Below, piece by piece: positions 35,615 through 44,631 of a stretch of DNA of 64,000 nt. Each line of letters starts with the position of its first letter. Position 1 is the stretch's first letter. The position numbers and the translations under genes were made by a program. The stretch covers positions 1 to 64,000 of the forward strand of contig JBPOFS010000003.1 of NCBI GenBank assembly GCA_051252515.1, in the 5' to 3' direction. Under the pieces are notes generated by a model. The model was not told the DNA's origin. It saw only the letters and a list, made by a program, of their open reading frames with translations, and did no database searches. This stretch comes from UBA5078 sp051252515. GTDB taxonomy: Bacteria > Pseudomonadota > Gammaproteobacteria > Pseudomonadales > Pseudohongiellaceae.

Positions 35615-36280
35615 ATGAGCTCTTTACACGCAACGCAAGCCGAATTAATGCTGTCACTCCAGTCTCGCATGAATGCCAAGGTTGACCCGCTCTGGGTCGC
35701 TAAACGCTTCCCCTACTTAAGAGCCGTGGTTATCGAGGCCGCTGAAGCGATCGAGCACCATGGTTGGAAGTGGTGGAAAAAACAAGATTGCGACCTACCC
35801 CAACTACAGATGGAGATCATAGATATATGGCACTTCATTCTTTCGGAGATATTGCTAAACACTGAGGACGATCAGGAAAAGGCTACGCTATTTCTGCTAC
35901 AGGCAGTGGCGAATATCGACAAGCAAAGCGTCGTGGAGTTTGACGGAGCACACTATTCGTTAGATTCGCTCAACCTACTCGAAAAACTAGAGTTGCTTAT
36001 AGGCCTTTCTACTGCGAAGCGCATCGATATCGCCCTCTTCCAAGCAATCATGTTCGAGTGTCAGTTAGATTGGGACGCTTTGTTTCGGCAATATGTTAGC
36101 AAGAATGTCTTGAATTTCTTCAGGCAGGATTTTGGTTACAAAGAAGGCACTTATCTAAAGCTCTGGCATGGCCGTGAAGACAACGAGCATTTAGTAGAGT
36201 TGATGGATAGCTTAAATGCGACAGATCCAAGCTATCCAGAACTCCTATATCAAGGGCTCGTTGACCGATACCCCGATTAA
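35615..36280 (+). CDS. Dimeric-type dUTP diphosphatase (dUTPase_2/MazG-like)
   Basis: The 221-residue all-alpha protein hydrolyses dUTP (and dUDP) to dUMP, keeping uracil out of DNA. The metal-binding helices are visible as VVIEAAEAIEHHGWKWWKK (ExxxE pattern) and QLQMEIIDIWHFILSE (ExxD pattern), typical of this superfamily. It is unrelated to trimeric Dut. The ribosome site AGGA is 6 nt before ATG. A canonical dut gene may exist elsewhere. Confidence 0.85.
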   Translation: MSSLHATQAELMLSLQSRMNAKVDPLWVAKRFPYLRAVVIEAAEAIEHHGWKWWKKQDCDLPQLQMEIIDIWHFILSEILLNTEDDQEKATLFLLQAVANIDKQSVVEFDGAHYSLDSLNLLEKLELLIGLSTAKRIDIALFQAIMFECQLDWDALFRQYVSKNVLNFFRQDFGYKEGTYLKLWHGREDNEHLVELMDSLNATDPSYPELLYQGLVDRYPD

Positions 36281-36295
36281 TCTAAGCTCGCCTGA

Positions 36296-36877
36296 CTATT
36301 TAAAATAGGCGTTTTCAGTTTGACTATGGTCTGTGATGTCACGCACTGCCGTCAATTGTGGGATCTGTTCAAGCAAAGTCTTTTCGACGCCTTCTTTCAG
36401 GGTCAAATCCACCATGCCACAACCCTGACAACCACCGCCAAACTTTAAGATCGCCACATTGCCCTCGAAAATCTCCTCAAGGGTGACTACGCCGCCGTGA
36501 GAGGCAAGGCCTGGGTTGATCTCGTTATAAAGCACATAATTGACCCGGTCTTCGATCGGGCTATCTTCGCTGACTTGCGGTAGGCGAGAGTTAGGCGCTT
36601 TGATCGTTAACTGCCCTCCCATTGAATCCTTTGAGTAATCAACGGTAGCGTCTTTCAAATAAGGAATGCTGCGGGCTTCCAAATAAGCGTTAAACGCAGG
36701 GTACGGACGCAACTCATCGCTCTCTTGCGCCTCTCCTGGCCGACAGAAAGAAATACAGGTTTCCGCTTTTGGCGTTCCTGCATCCAAAATGAAAATACGT
36801 ACAGCAATGCCTTCACAGTCTTGTTTGCTGAGAAGCTCGGCAAGATACTCCTGCCCTGACTCAGTAATCGTGATCAT
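36296..36877 (-). CDS. nfuA: Fe-S biogenesis protein NfuA
   Basis: The 193-residue [4Fe-4S] carrier has a degenerate A-type N-terminal domain and a C-terminal Nfu domain with the cluster-binding CxxC in FGGGCQGCGMVDLTLKEGVE. It delivers clusters to enzymes such as aconitase or LipA. It ends 16 bp from the convergent dUTPase gene and is divergent from metH. Confidence 0.96.
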   Translation of the reverse strand: MITITESGQEYLAELLSKQDCEGIAVRIFILDAGTPKAETCISFCRPGEAQESDELRPYPAFNAYLEARSIPYLKDATVDYSKDSMGGQLTIKAPNSRLPQVSEDSPIEDRVNYVLYNEINPGLASHGGVVTLEEIFEGNVAILKFGGGCQGCGMVDLTLKEGVEKTLLEQIPQLTAVRDITDHSQTENAYFK

Positions 36878-37066
36878 AGGGTTTCCTAGAGAGCTAAGAT
36901 TGAATGGCCGCAGTTTACGCTATGTTGTGAGCAAATTAAATACTAGACTAAATTACTAGGTTATTAGTCCTTCCCTCGCTCAAGCGTGATTTGCACATGC
37001 CGCAGGGGCGCAGTTCTGCTAGAATGCGCGCTTTTCAGCAAGGTCCCCTGTCCGGCGGTTAAAATC

Positions 37067-40000
37067 ATGCAAATATTGAAATCTCAGAACACCCTTAAGC
37101 ACGCACTAAAGAATCGCATTCTCGTTCTCGACGGAGCGATGGGAACCATGATTCAGAACGCCAAATTAAGCGAGGCTGATTTCAGAGGTGAGCGCTTTAA
37201 AGACAATCCCGATGATCTTGCTGGCAATAATGATTTATTGACTCTTACCCGGCCCGATCTCATTACCCAGATTCACAGGGAATACCTTGAAGCGGGTGCC
37301 GACATTGTTGAGACCAATACATTTAACTCAACTGCCGTATCGCAATCGGACTATAAGCTTGAAGCCCTTGCGTATGAGCTAAATTTTGAAGCGGCCAAAC
37401 TGGCACGGTTGATTTGCGACGAATTAAGCACAGATGAGAAACCGCGTTTTGTGGCCGGCGTTGTTGGCCCGACTAGCCGGACAGCTTCGATCTCTCCTGA
37501 TGTGAATGACCCTGCATTCAGAAACACCTCATTTGATGATCTAGTCGAGAATTATCTTGTCTGCGCAGAAGGCCTAATCGATGGTGGCGCCGATGTCCTA
37601 CTGATCGAAACTGTCTTCGACACTTTGAATGCAAAAGCGGCCATTTTTGCTATTCAAGAACACAGCAAACGAATTGGCGTCGAAATCCCAATCATGATTT
37701 CAGGCACTATTACTGATGCCAGCGGCCGTACTTTATCGGGTCAAACTGTCGAAGCTTTCTGGAACTCTGTTGCCCATGCAAAACCGATTTCGATTGGCTT
37801 TAACTGTGCCTTAGGCGCGACGCAGTTGCGCCCTCATATCGAAGAGATATCTGGCATCGCTAGCACCTACGTCTCGGCTCACCCCAATGCGGGACTCCCG
37901 AATGAATTCGGCGAATACGACCAAAGCGCAAGGGAAATGGCTGATATCATTGATGAATTTGCTAAAAGCGGATTCCTCAACATAGTCGGAGGATGTTGCG
38001 GTACAACACCTCTGCACATTCGTGCCATTGCGGACGCTGTGGCACAGTACAAGCCTCGCGCTATCCCAGAGATCGCCCCTGCTTGCCGACTAAGCGGTTT
38101 AGAAGCCTTTAATATTACGTCTGACTCTTTGTTCGTCAACGTGGGTGAACGCACCAATATTACCGGCTCAAAACGTTTTGCTCGCCTCATCCGTGAAGGT
38201 GACTATGCCACTGCCCTCGACGTTGCTTTGCAACAAGTTGAATCTGGCGCGCAAGTCATCGACATCAACATGGATGAAGGCATGTTGGACTCCAATGCCG
38301 CCATGTCGCACTTTCTACGATTGATTGCATCCGAGCCCGATATTAGTCGCGTCCCTATTATGATCGACTCTTCCAAATGGGAGATTCTTGAGACTGGTTT
38401 GCGTTGCATTCAAGGCAAAGGCATCGTCAATTCCATTAGTTTGAAAGAAGGCGAAGCGGAGTTCATCGAGAAAGCACAGCTTTGTATGCAATACGGTGCC
38501 GCGGTTGTTGTCATGGCCTTCGATGAAAGCGGGCAAGCGGACACGTTTGAGAAAAAATGCGCGATCTGTAAGCGCAGCTACGACGTCTTAGTCGACAAAG
38601 TGGGCTTTCCTCCACAAGACATCATCTTCGATCCGAACATCTTTGCGGTGGCCACGGGAATCGAAGAGCACAACAACTATGCAGTAGATTTCATTGGCAG
38701 TTGTGAATACATCACGCGTGAACTGCCTCATGCGCTGATCTCCGGCGGCGTCAGCAATGTGTCGTTCTCCTTCCGTGGCAATGACTCGGTACGCGAAGCG
38801 ATCCATTCAGTGTTCCTGTACTACGCGGTAAAAGCGGGTTTAAGCATGGGCATCGTTAACGCAGGCCAGTTAACGGTCTATGACGAAATCCCAGCTGAAC
38901 TCAAAGAACGTGTCGAAGATATCGTCCTTAATCGCCGCCCCGATGGCACCGACCGCTTGATGGAAGTGGCGGCCAAGTACAACGGCGAATCTACGACCGA
39001 AAGCCATGAAGACCTCACGTGGCGTGAAGCAGATGTGCGAGATCGTATCTCTCATGCGCTGGTGAAAGGTATTACCCGTTATATCGAACAAGATACAGAA
39101 GAAGCCCGTCTGCTCTACCCTATGCCCATTGAGGTCATCGAAGGCCCTCTAATGGACGGCATGAACGTGGTTGGCGACCTATTTGGTAGTGGCAAGATGT
39201 TCCTTCCACAAGTGGTCAAAAGCGCACGAGTCATGAAACAAGCCGTCGCCTATTTGCTGCCCTTTATTGAGGAGAGCAAAAAGGGGCAAGTTATAAAGGC
39301 CAAAGGCAAAATCCTTCTGGCCACGGTTAAAGGCGACGTTCATGACATCGGCAAAAATATTGTGTCGGTGGTATTGGCGTGTAACAACTACGATATCGTC
39401 GACCTTGGTGTGATGGTGCCCTGTGAGAAGATCTTACAAACCGCGATTGCCGAGAAAGTCGACATTATTGGGCTTAGTGGCCTCATTACGCCCTCCCTCG
39501 ATGAGATGGTGCACGTGGCTAAAGAGATGCAGCGCCAAGGCTTTACTATTCCCCTATTGATTGGCGGTGCTACAACCTCCAAAGCGCATACCGCTGTAAA
39601 GATTGAAGAGAACTACACCAATAACTCTACGGTATACGTCCCTGATGCTTCTCGAAGCGTCACAGTGGTCAGTAATCTGCTAAGTGAAGACGGTGGCGCG
39701 GCGTTCAAAGCCAAAGTACACGAAGAATACATCGCTGTACGCGCGCGTAACGCCAATCGCGATCATCGCAAGAATATCATCAGTTTCGTAACCGCCAACG
39801 AAAATGCTTTCAAGACTGATTGGCAGAAAGCTAAGCCAGAGGCCCCTAGTTTTCTAGGGACTAAGGTCTTCGAGGACTTCCCTCTTGAGGACTTAGTGCC
39901 TTATATCGATTGGACCCCGTTCTTTATTACTTGGAGCTTGTCGGGCAAATACCCTGCGATTCTTCAAGATGAGGTAGTCGGTGAAGCGGCACGAGACTTG

Positions 40001-40750
40001 TTTGCCGATGCGCAAGCAATGTTAAAAGATATCGTCGATAACAAATTACTCAAGGCTCAGGGCGTCATTGGCTTTTGGCCAGCAGCACAGCAAAACCTCA
40101 ATGATGTTGTTTTGTTTGAGAGCGATGCACGCGAGCAAGAAACTGCCCGCTTCTGCTTCTTGCGCCAACAATCGATCAAAGCACAGGGAATTCCTAATCT
40201 TTCACTTGCTGATTATATTGCCCCACAGGACAGTGGCGTTCCCGATTACATGGGTGGTTTCGCCGTCACCACGGGTATAGGCGCGGATGAACTCGCACTC
40301 AAATATCAGTCAGAAAATAACGATTACAATGCATTGATGGTTAAGGCCTTGGCTGACCGACTGGCAGAGGCTTTTGCCGAACTCATGCATCTAAAAGTGC
40401 GAACTCAATACTGGTCTTACGCCAATCAAGAAAACCTAAGCAATGACGACCTTCTAAAAGAGAAGTATCGAGGCATACGCCCTGCCCCAGGTTACCCTGC
40501 GTGTCCAGAGCACTCGGACAAGGTCACCTTGTTCTCGTTACTAGGAATAGACGGCACTATTGGCATGGAGCTGACAGAAAGCTTTGCGATGCACCCCGCC
40601 GCCAGTGTCAGTGGTTTCTATTTCGCGCACCCTGAATCTCGTTATTTTTCAGTCGGAAAAATCGATAAAGACCAAGTGGAATCTATCTCTGAGCGCAAAG
40701 GCCTTAGGGAAGAGGAAGTAGAAGTTTTGTTACGTCCCAACATTGTTTAA
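37067..40750 (+). CDS. metH: Cobalamin-dependent methionine synthase
   Basis: The start at ATG 37067 (MQILKSQNTLKHALKNR) gives 1227 residues, the same length as E. coli MetH as I recall it; the longer frame from 36986 is unlikely. Domains in order are homocysteine binding with zinc Cys (NCALGATQ, GGCCGTTP), pterin/folate binding (FVNVGERTNITGS), cobalamin binding with the axial His of DVHDIGKNIV at codon 759, and AdoMet reactivation (RPAPGYPACPEH). It transfers methyl from methyl-THF to homocysteine. No B12 or SAH riboswitch was recognised upstream. Confidence 0.97.
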   Translation: MQILKSQNTLKHALKNRILVLDGAMGTMIQNAKLSEADFRGERFKDNPDDLAGNNDLLTLTRPDLITQIHREYLEAGADIVETNTFNSTAVSQSDYKLEALAYELNFEAAKLARLICDELSTDEKPRFVAGVVGPTSRTASISPDVNDPAFRNTSFDDLVENYLVCAEGLIDGGADVLLIETVFDTLNAKAAIFAIQEHSKRIGVEIPIMISGTITDASGRTLSGQTVEAFWNSVAHAKPISIGFNCALGATQLRPHIEEISGIASTYVSAHPNAGLPNEFGEYDQSAREMADIIDEFAKSGFLNIVGGCCGTTPLHIRAIADAVAQYKPRAIPEIAPACRLSGLEAFNITSDSLFVNVGERTNITGSKRFARLIREGDYATALDVALQQVESGAQVIDINMDEGMLDSNAAMSHFLRLIASEPDISRVPIMIDSSKWEILETGLRCIQGKGIVNSISLKEGEAEFIEKAQLCMQYGAAVVVMAFDESGQADTFEKKCAICKRSYDVLVDKVGFPPQDIIFDPNIFAVATGIEEHNNYAVDFIGSCEYITRELPHALISGGVSNVSFSFRGNDSVREAIHSVFLYYAVKAGLSMGIVNAGQLTVYDEIPAELKERVEDIVLNRRPDGTDRLMEVAAKYNGESTTESHEDLTWREADVRDRISHALVKGITRYIEQDTEEARLLYPMPIEVIEGPLMDGMNVVGDLFGSGKMFLPQVVKSARVMKQAVAYLLPFIEESKKGQVIKAKGKILLATVKGDVHDIGKNIVSVVLACNNYDIVDLGVMVPCEKILQTAIAEKVDIIGLSGLITPSLDEMVHVAKEMQRQGFTIPLLIGGATTSKAHTAVKIEENYTNNSTVYVPDASRSVTVVSNLLSEDGGAAFKAKVHEEYIAVRARNANRDHRKNIISFVTANENAFKTDWQKAKPEAPSFLGTKVFEDFPLEDLVPYIDWTPFFITWSLSGKYPAILQDEVVGEAARDLFADAQAMLKDIVDNKLLKAQGVIGFWPAAQQNLNDVVLFESDAREQETARFCFLRQQSIKAQGIPNLSLADYIAPQDSGVPDYMGGFAVTTGIGADELALKYQSENNDYNALMVKALADRLAEAFAELMHLKVRTQYWSYANQENLSNDDLLKEKYRGIRPAPGYPACPEHSDKVTLFSLLGIDGTIGMELTESFAMHPAASVSGFYFAHPESRYFSVGKIDKDQVESISERKGLREEEVEVLLRPNIV

Positions 40751-40764
40751 GCAGGAGTTGGTTT

Positions 40765-40995
40765 ATGAGTGATGCAGAACAAAAGACAGAGAACAGCAAC
40801 GAACCTGAGAAAAAGGTTCCTTTCATGAAGATGATGTTAAGCGTGATGCAAGCCAGTTTTGGCGTGCAGAATCGTAAGAATAAAGAGCGAGATTTTGCGA
40901 ATGGATCTGTGAAAGGGTTTATTGCAGCGGCGTTAATCTTTACAGCCTTGTTTATATTGACCCTTGTGATCGTCGTAAGCACCGTATTGCCCTAA
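40765..40995 (+). CDS. DUF2970-type small membrane protein
   Basis: This 76-residue protein starts 15 bp after metH with a GGAG-type site. It has a charged N-terminus (EQKTENSNEPEKKVPF), the DUF2970-like block MKMMLSVMQASFGVQNRKNKERD, and one C-terminal transmembrane helix (FIAAALIFTALFILTLVIVV). Function is unknown for the family. It is co-transcribed with metH and closed by a hairpin. Confidence 0.85.
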   Translation: MSDAEQKTENSNEPEKKVPFMKMMLSVMQASFGVQNRKNKERDFANGSVKGFIAAALIFTALFILTLVIVVSTVLP

Positions 40996-41001
40996 TACGG
41001 C

Positions 41002-41035
41002 AAGAGCCAAAGGGTTAACAACCGCTTTGGCTCTT
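41002..41035. terminator. Strong hairpin between convergent genes (likely bidirectional terminator)
   Basis: AAGAGCCAAAG (41002-41012) pairs perfectly with CTTTGGCTCTT (41025-41035), and an inner GGTT/AACC extends the stem with a single bulged G. It begins 7 bp after the DUF2970 stop and also follows the minus-strand 45-codon gene. U-tracts are short on both sides. Confidence 0.7.
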
Positions 41036-41058
41036 CTATCTCGATAGCCGTTAAAATA

Positions 41059-41196
41059 TTAGCGGCTTACGAAAAATACCGCCATGACAATAACAATTGC
41101 CACGAGAGACACTATCGCCAGCAAATCTGCACGGCTGTTAGCGTCGGCAAGCTCTTCATTATATTCAACAGTTTCTGGCGTGTCGTGATGACTCAT
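41059..41196 (-). CDS. 45-residue single-pass membrane protein, unknown function
   Basis: ATG 41196 to TAA 41059-41061 encodes 45 residues. A polar acidic N-terminus (MSHHDTPETVEYNEELADA) is followed by one clean transmembrane helix (LLAIVSLVAIVIVMAVFFV) and a terminal SR. It faces the metH-DUF2970 operon across the shared hairpin. The sharp polar/hydrophobic layout supports a real small protein, but no family is recognised. Confidence 0.6.
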   Translation of the reverse strand: MSHHDTPETVEYNEELADANSRADLLAIVSLVAIVIVMAVFFVSR

Positions 41197-41436
41197 AGTG
41201 ATATTCCATTAGTAATGACGAAAAACAACACGGCATTTTAAAGGCTAGCCTCCCATAATCAAGCTAAACCTGCATCAAGGTCACCTAAACTGACAGCAAG
41301 GTGTCAAACAAGAGCCGCGCTAGCGTAAAGCGGCCTCTTTGCTTTACAATGCGGCCCCCAATTAATCTAAAGAAGACACGGTGACGCTGCCTTTTGCCGC
41401 TTCGACCCCTCTTCTTTTTGAGTCTAGATTTTAGCT

Positions 41437-43095
41437 ATGTATCGATACGACAATTACGATCACAAAATGCTCGAAGATCGCGTTGCACAGTTTCGCGACC
41501 AAACAGCTCGATTCTTAAAAGGTGATTTGGCCGATAACGAGTTCCTGCCTCTACGCCTGCAGAACGGCCTATACATCCAGCGCATGGCACCAATGCTAAG
41601 AATCGCCGTGCCTTATGGCATGCTTTCCAGCAAACAATTGCTCAAACTTGCCTATATCGCTGACCATTACGATAAGGGCTACGGTCACTTTACGACTCGT
41701 CAAAACATTCAATTTAACTGGCCAGCCCTCGTTGATGTGCCTGATATCCTAGAGCACCTAGCAGAAGTGGAGATGCACTCCATTCAAACTAGCGGTAACT
41801 GTATTCGTAATACGACGACCGACCAATTTGCCGGCAGTGCCCAAAACGAAATAGAAGATAGCCGCCCTTACTGCGAAATCATTCGTCAATGGTCGACTTT
41901 CCACCCAGAGTTCGCCTATTTGCCACGCAAGTTTAAAATAGCGGTTTGCGGCACAAAGGATGATCAAGCGGCCACACAGGTTCATGACATCGGTCTGTTC
42001 ATTGTGCGCAATGACGCCGGAGAGCTTGGATTCAAGGTCCTTGTTGGTGGCGGACTGGGCCGGACCCCTGTCATCGGTAAAGAGATTCGTGCATTCCTAC
42101 CAAAAGATGAGCTATTAACTTATCTCGATGCCATTTTGCGTGTTTATAACCGCGAAGGTCGTCGTGATAATAAGTACAAAGCCCGCATCAAGATTCTAGT
42201 AAAAGCCACTGGTGTCGATGCCTTCCGCGACAAGGTAGAGAAAGAATGGCAAGCCCTTAAAGGCGGCCCTCTTGTACTTACCGAAGAAGAGTTCGCGCGC
42301 TGCAAAAGCTTTTTCCACGATCCAGCCTATAAAGCCTTGCCAGAGCAGAGCGCCGCTCTGCAAGAAGCCCTGACTCGAGACGTGTTATTCACTAGTTGGT
42401 ATCAACAAAACGTTGATGCCCATAAGAAGCCTGGCTACGCTATTGTCACAGTAAGCTTGAAGAAGACAGGCACCGCACCAGGGGATGTCACCGCTGAACA
42501 AATGCGCTTCATTGCCGCATTAGCTGAGCAATATAGCTTCGGGGAAGTTCGCGTGAGTCACGAGCAAAATGTGATTCTAGCCGATGTCGAACAAGACGCT
42601 TTGTTTGAACTGTGGAATGCACTTAAGTCGCAAAGCCTAGGCACAGCCAACGTCGGACTCTTAAGCGACATCATTTGCTGCCCTGGCGGAGACTTCTGTG
42701 CTTTGGCTAACGCCAAATCGATTCCTATAGCCGAGTCTATACAACGTAAATTCGATGACCCAGTACTACAGCGAGAGATCGGTGAGCTAAGTTTGAACAT
42801 CTCCGGTTGCATGAACGCCTGTGGTCACCACCATGTCGGCAATATCGGTATATTGGGAGTCGACAAGAAAGGCTCTGAGTTTTATCAGATCTCTTTGGGC
42901 GGCTCAGCGGATAACAACACCGCATTGGGCCAAATTGTAGGCCCTTCTTTCTCACAAGAGGACGTTCCAGGCGTCATCGAGCGAATCATTGCGGTCTACC
43001 TACGCCAACGTCTAGATAGCGAACGGTTTATTGAAACCTTTAATCGCATTGGAATCGCGCCGTTTAAGGAAGAGGTCTATGGCAAAGCTAATTAA
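41437..43095 (+). CDS. cysI: Nitrite/sulfite reductase hemoprotein (assimilatory sulfite reductase)
   Basis: The 552-residue siroheme/[4Fe-4S] enzyme reduces sulfite to sulfide. Two ferredoxin-like half-domains are visible. Siroheme-binding arginines are in GYGHFTTRQNIQFNW and the SGNCIRNTTTDQFAG region. The cluster ligands are in CCPGGDFC and SGCMNACGHHH. Overlap with the DUF934 gene points to sulfur assimilation rather than nitrite reduction. No flavoprotein CysJ is adjacent, so ferredoxin may be the donor (inference). Confidence 0.93.
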   Translation: MYRYDNYDHKMLEDRVAQFRDQTARFLKGDLADNEFLPLRLQNGLYIQRMAPMLRIAVPYGMLSSKQLLKLAYIADHYDKGYGHFTTRQNIQFNWPALVDVPDILEHLAEVEMHSIQTSGNCIRNTTTDQFAGSAQNEIEDSRPYCEIIRQWSTFHPEFAYLPRKFKIAVCGTKDDQAATQVHDIGLFIVRNDAGELGFKVLVGGGLGRTPVIGKEIRAFLPKDELLTYLDAILRVYNREGRRDNKYKARIKILVKATGVDAFRDKVEKEWQALKGGPLVLTEEEFARCKSFFHDPAYKALPEQSAALQEALTRDVLFTSWYQQNVDAHKKPGYAIVTVSLKKTGTAPGDVTAEQMRFIAALAEQYSFGEVRVSHEQNVILADVEQDALFELWNALKSQSLGTANVGLLSDIICCPGGDFCALANAKSIPIAESIQRKFDDPVLQREIGELSLNISGCMNACGHHHVGNIGILGVDKKGSEFYQISLGGSADNNTALGQIVGPSFSQEDVPGVIERIIAVYLRQRLDSERFIETFNRIGIAPFKEEVYGKAN

Positions 43096-43585
43096 AAACA
43101 GAGCACTAGTAAGCGATGAGTGGTCGTTACTGAAGGAGATAAGCTCTCTTGAGGAGATCGCCGACCTTCACGATCAAGCGCTTATCGTGCCTTTGAGTTT
43201 TTGGCAGGAGCACAAATCGGCTTTACAGAATCGATCGAGCAAGTGCGCAGTATGGCTCAATAGTCATGAGCTGCCTGAAACCTTAGTCGATGATTTGCCA
43301 TCGTTGGAATTAATCGCTTTAAACTTCCCTAGCTTTGCCGACGGTCGAGCTTATTCTTCAGCCAGAGAGTTGAGAAATAGCCTAGGCTATAAAGGGGAAA
43401 TACGCGCTATTGGGGATGTATTGAGAGATCAGCTGTTCTATATGGCACGCTGCGGTTTTGATGCATTTTTATTGCGTGATGATCAAAATATCGAAACCGC
43501 ATTAGAGGCATTTGATGACTTCAAAGACGGGTATCAAGTCAGTGTCGATAAGCCACTGCCCTTGTTTAGACGTCGAGCGTCCTAA
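43079..43585 (+). CDS. DUF934 protein (sulfite reductase partner)
   Basis: The start at ATG 43079 (MAKLIKNRALVSDEW) overlaps the cysI end by 17 nt, giving 168 residues. DUF934 landmarks are FPSFADGRAYSSARELRNSLGYKGEIRA, the DVLRDQLFYMARCGFDAF block and YQVSVD. The family is almost always found beside ferredoxin-type cysI and is taken to help sulfite reduction; its mechanism is not established. Confidence 0.93.
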   Translation: MAKLIKNRALVSDEWSLLKEISSLEEIADLHDQALIVPLSFWQEHKSALQNRSSKCAVWLNSHELPETLVDDLPSLELIALNFPSFADGRAYSSARELRNSLGYKGEIRAIGDVLRDQLFYMARCGFDAFLLRDDQNIETALEAFDDFKDGYQVSVDKPLPLFRRRAS

Positions 43586-43603
43586 GCCCTTTAGGGCGCT
43601 GTT

Positions 43604-44626
43604 CTAGCGCCCTAAATCTAAAACCACCCTACCCTTGCCCTGCCCCTGCAATAACGCACCAATAGCATGTGGCAGCTCATCAAGCCCAATCGTATGCCCA
43701 AGCATTGGTAATTGTTCCAGTTTCCAGTGCGTGGCCAATTGCGTCCACATGGCAGCTTTAAGGTTGAGCGGCACTAAGACCGAATCCACGCCCAATAAAT
43801 TAACCGAGCGCAAGATGAACGGAAACACTGTCGCGTCCATATTTGGCGAGCCCACCAAACCACAACAGGCCACACTTGCACCGTATTGCAACGATTTCAT
43901 GACGTTCCAGAGCATCTCTCCACCGACAACATCGACCGCGCCAGCCCATCGCTCTTTAAGCAAAGGCCTTGAGCCCTGCGCCTGAAGCTCGTCACGATTG
44001 ATCACGGTTGTCGCCCCTAAGCTCTTCAAGAACTCATGAGAATCGGCTTTTCCCGAACACGCCGTCACGTCAAAGCCCAACTTAGCGAGTAGCGCTACTG
44101 CGATAGAACCGACCCCTCCTGTTGCGCCAGTCACAAGCACTTCGCCGCGCCCTGGCTCCAAGCCATTGGTCAATAGCTTTTCCACGCAAAGCGCTGCCGT
44201 GAGTCCCGCTGTGCCCAATACCATTGCCTCATATAAGCTCAAACCCTGTGGCAAAGGTACAATCCACTGTGCAGGTACCCGAATATACTCTGCAAAGCCG
44301 CCAGAGGTGTTCATCCCCAGATCATACCCAGTGACGATCACCGACTGCCCTACAGACACTTCAGCTCCCGAAGACTCAACGACGACGCCCGCGGCATCGA
44401 TACCCGGTGTGTGCGGGAAATGACGAGTGACCCCTTTGTTACCGCTGGCTGACAAGGCATCTTTGTAGTTTACAGAAGAGTAATGCACTTTGATCAGTAC
44501 ATCCCCTTGCGCAAGTTCGTCCAGATTTCGCTCAACCACAGCGCTTTGATAGCGCAAAGCCTCTGCGTCTTGAACTTCCTCGACCCTTAACGCCTTAAAA
44601 TGTGTTGGCAAGTCAGTCATAGACAA
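43604..44626 (-). CDS. acuI: Acryloyl-CoA reductase-type quinone oxidoreductase (AcuI/YhdH)
   Basis: The 340-residue zinc-free MDR-family NADPH reductase has an N-terminal GroES-like fold (VHYSSVNYKDALSASG, HTPGIDAAGVV) and a Rossmann domain (VLVTGATGGVGSIAVALLAKLG). YhdH/AcuI proteins reduce acryloyl-CoA to propionyl-CoA, which matters for DMSP breakdown and acrylate detoxification. A DMSP link is not shown here; no lyase is nearby. It overlaps no gene and ends 18 bp from the convergent DUF934 gene. Confidence 0.87.
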   Translation of the reverse strand: MSMTDLPTHFKALRVEEVQDAEALRYQSAVVERNLDELAQGDVLIKVHYSSVNYKDALSASGNKGVTRHFPHTPGIDAAGVVVESSGAEVSVGQSVIVTGYDLGMNTSGGFAEYIRVPAQWIVPLPQGLSLYEAMVLGTAGLTAALCVEKLLTNGLEPGRGEVLVTGATGGVGSIAVALLAKLGFDVTACSGKADSHEFLKSLGATTVINRDELQAQGSRPLLKERWAGAVDVVGGEMLWNVMKSLQYGASVACCGLVGSPNMDATVFPFILRSVNLLGVDSVLVPLNLKAAMWTQLATHWKLEQLPMLGHTIGLDELPHAIGALLQGQGKGRVVLDLGR

Positions 44627-44631
44627 TCCTA

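Noticed and set aside
36986..37066. N-terminal extension of metH, and a SAH or cobalamin riboswitch upstream
   Set aside because: The extension has no family match and gives a non-standard length. No conserved riboswitch core was recognised in the 110-bp gap before it.
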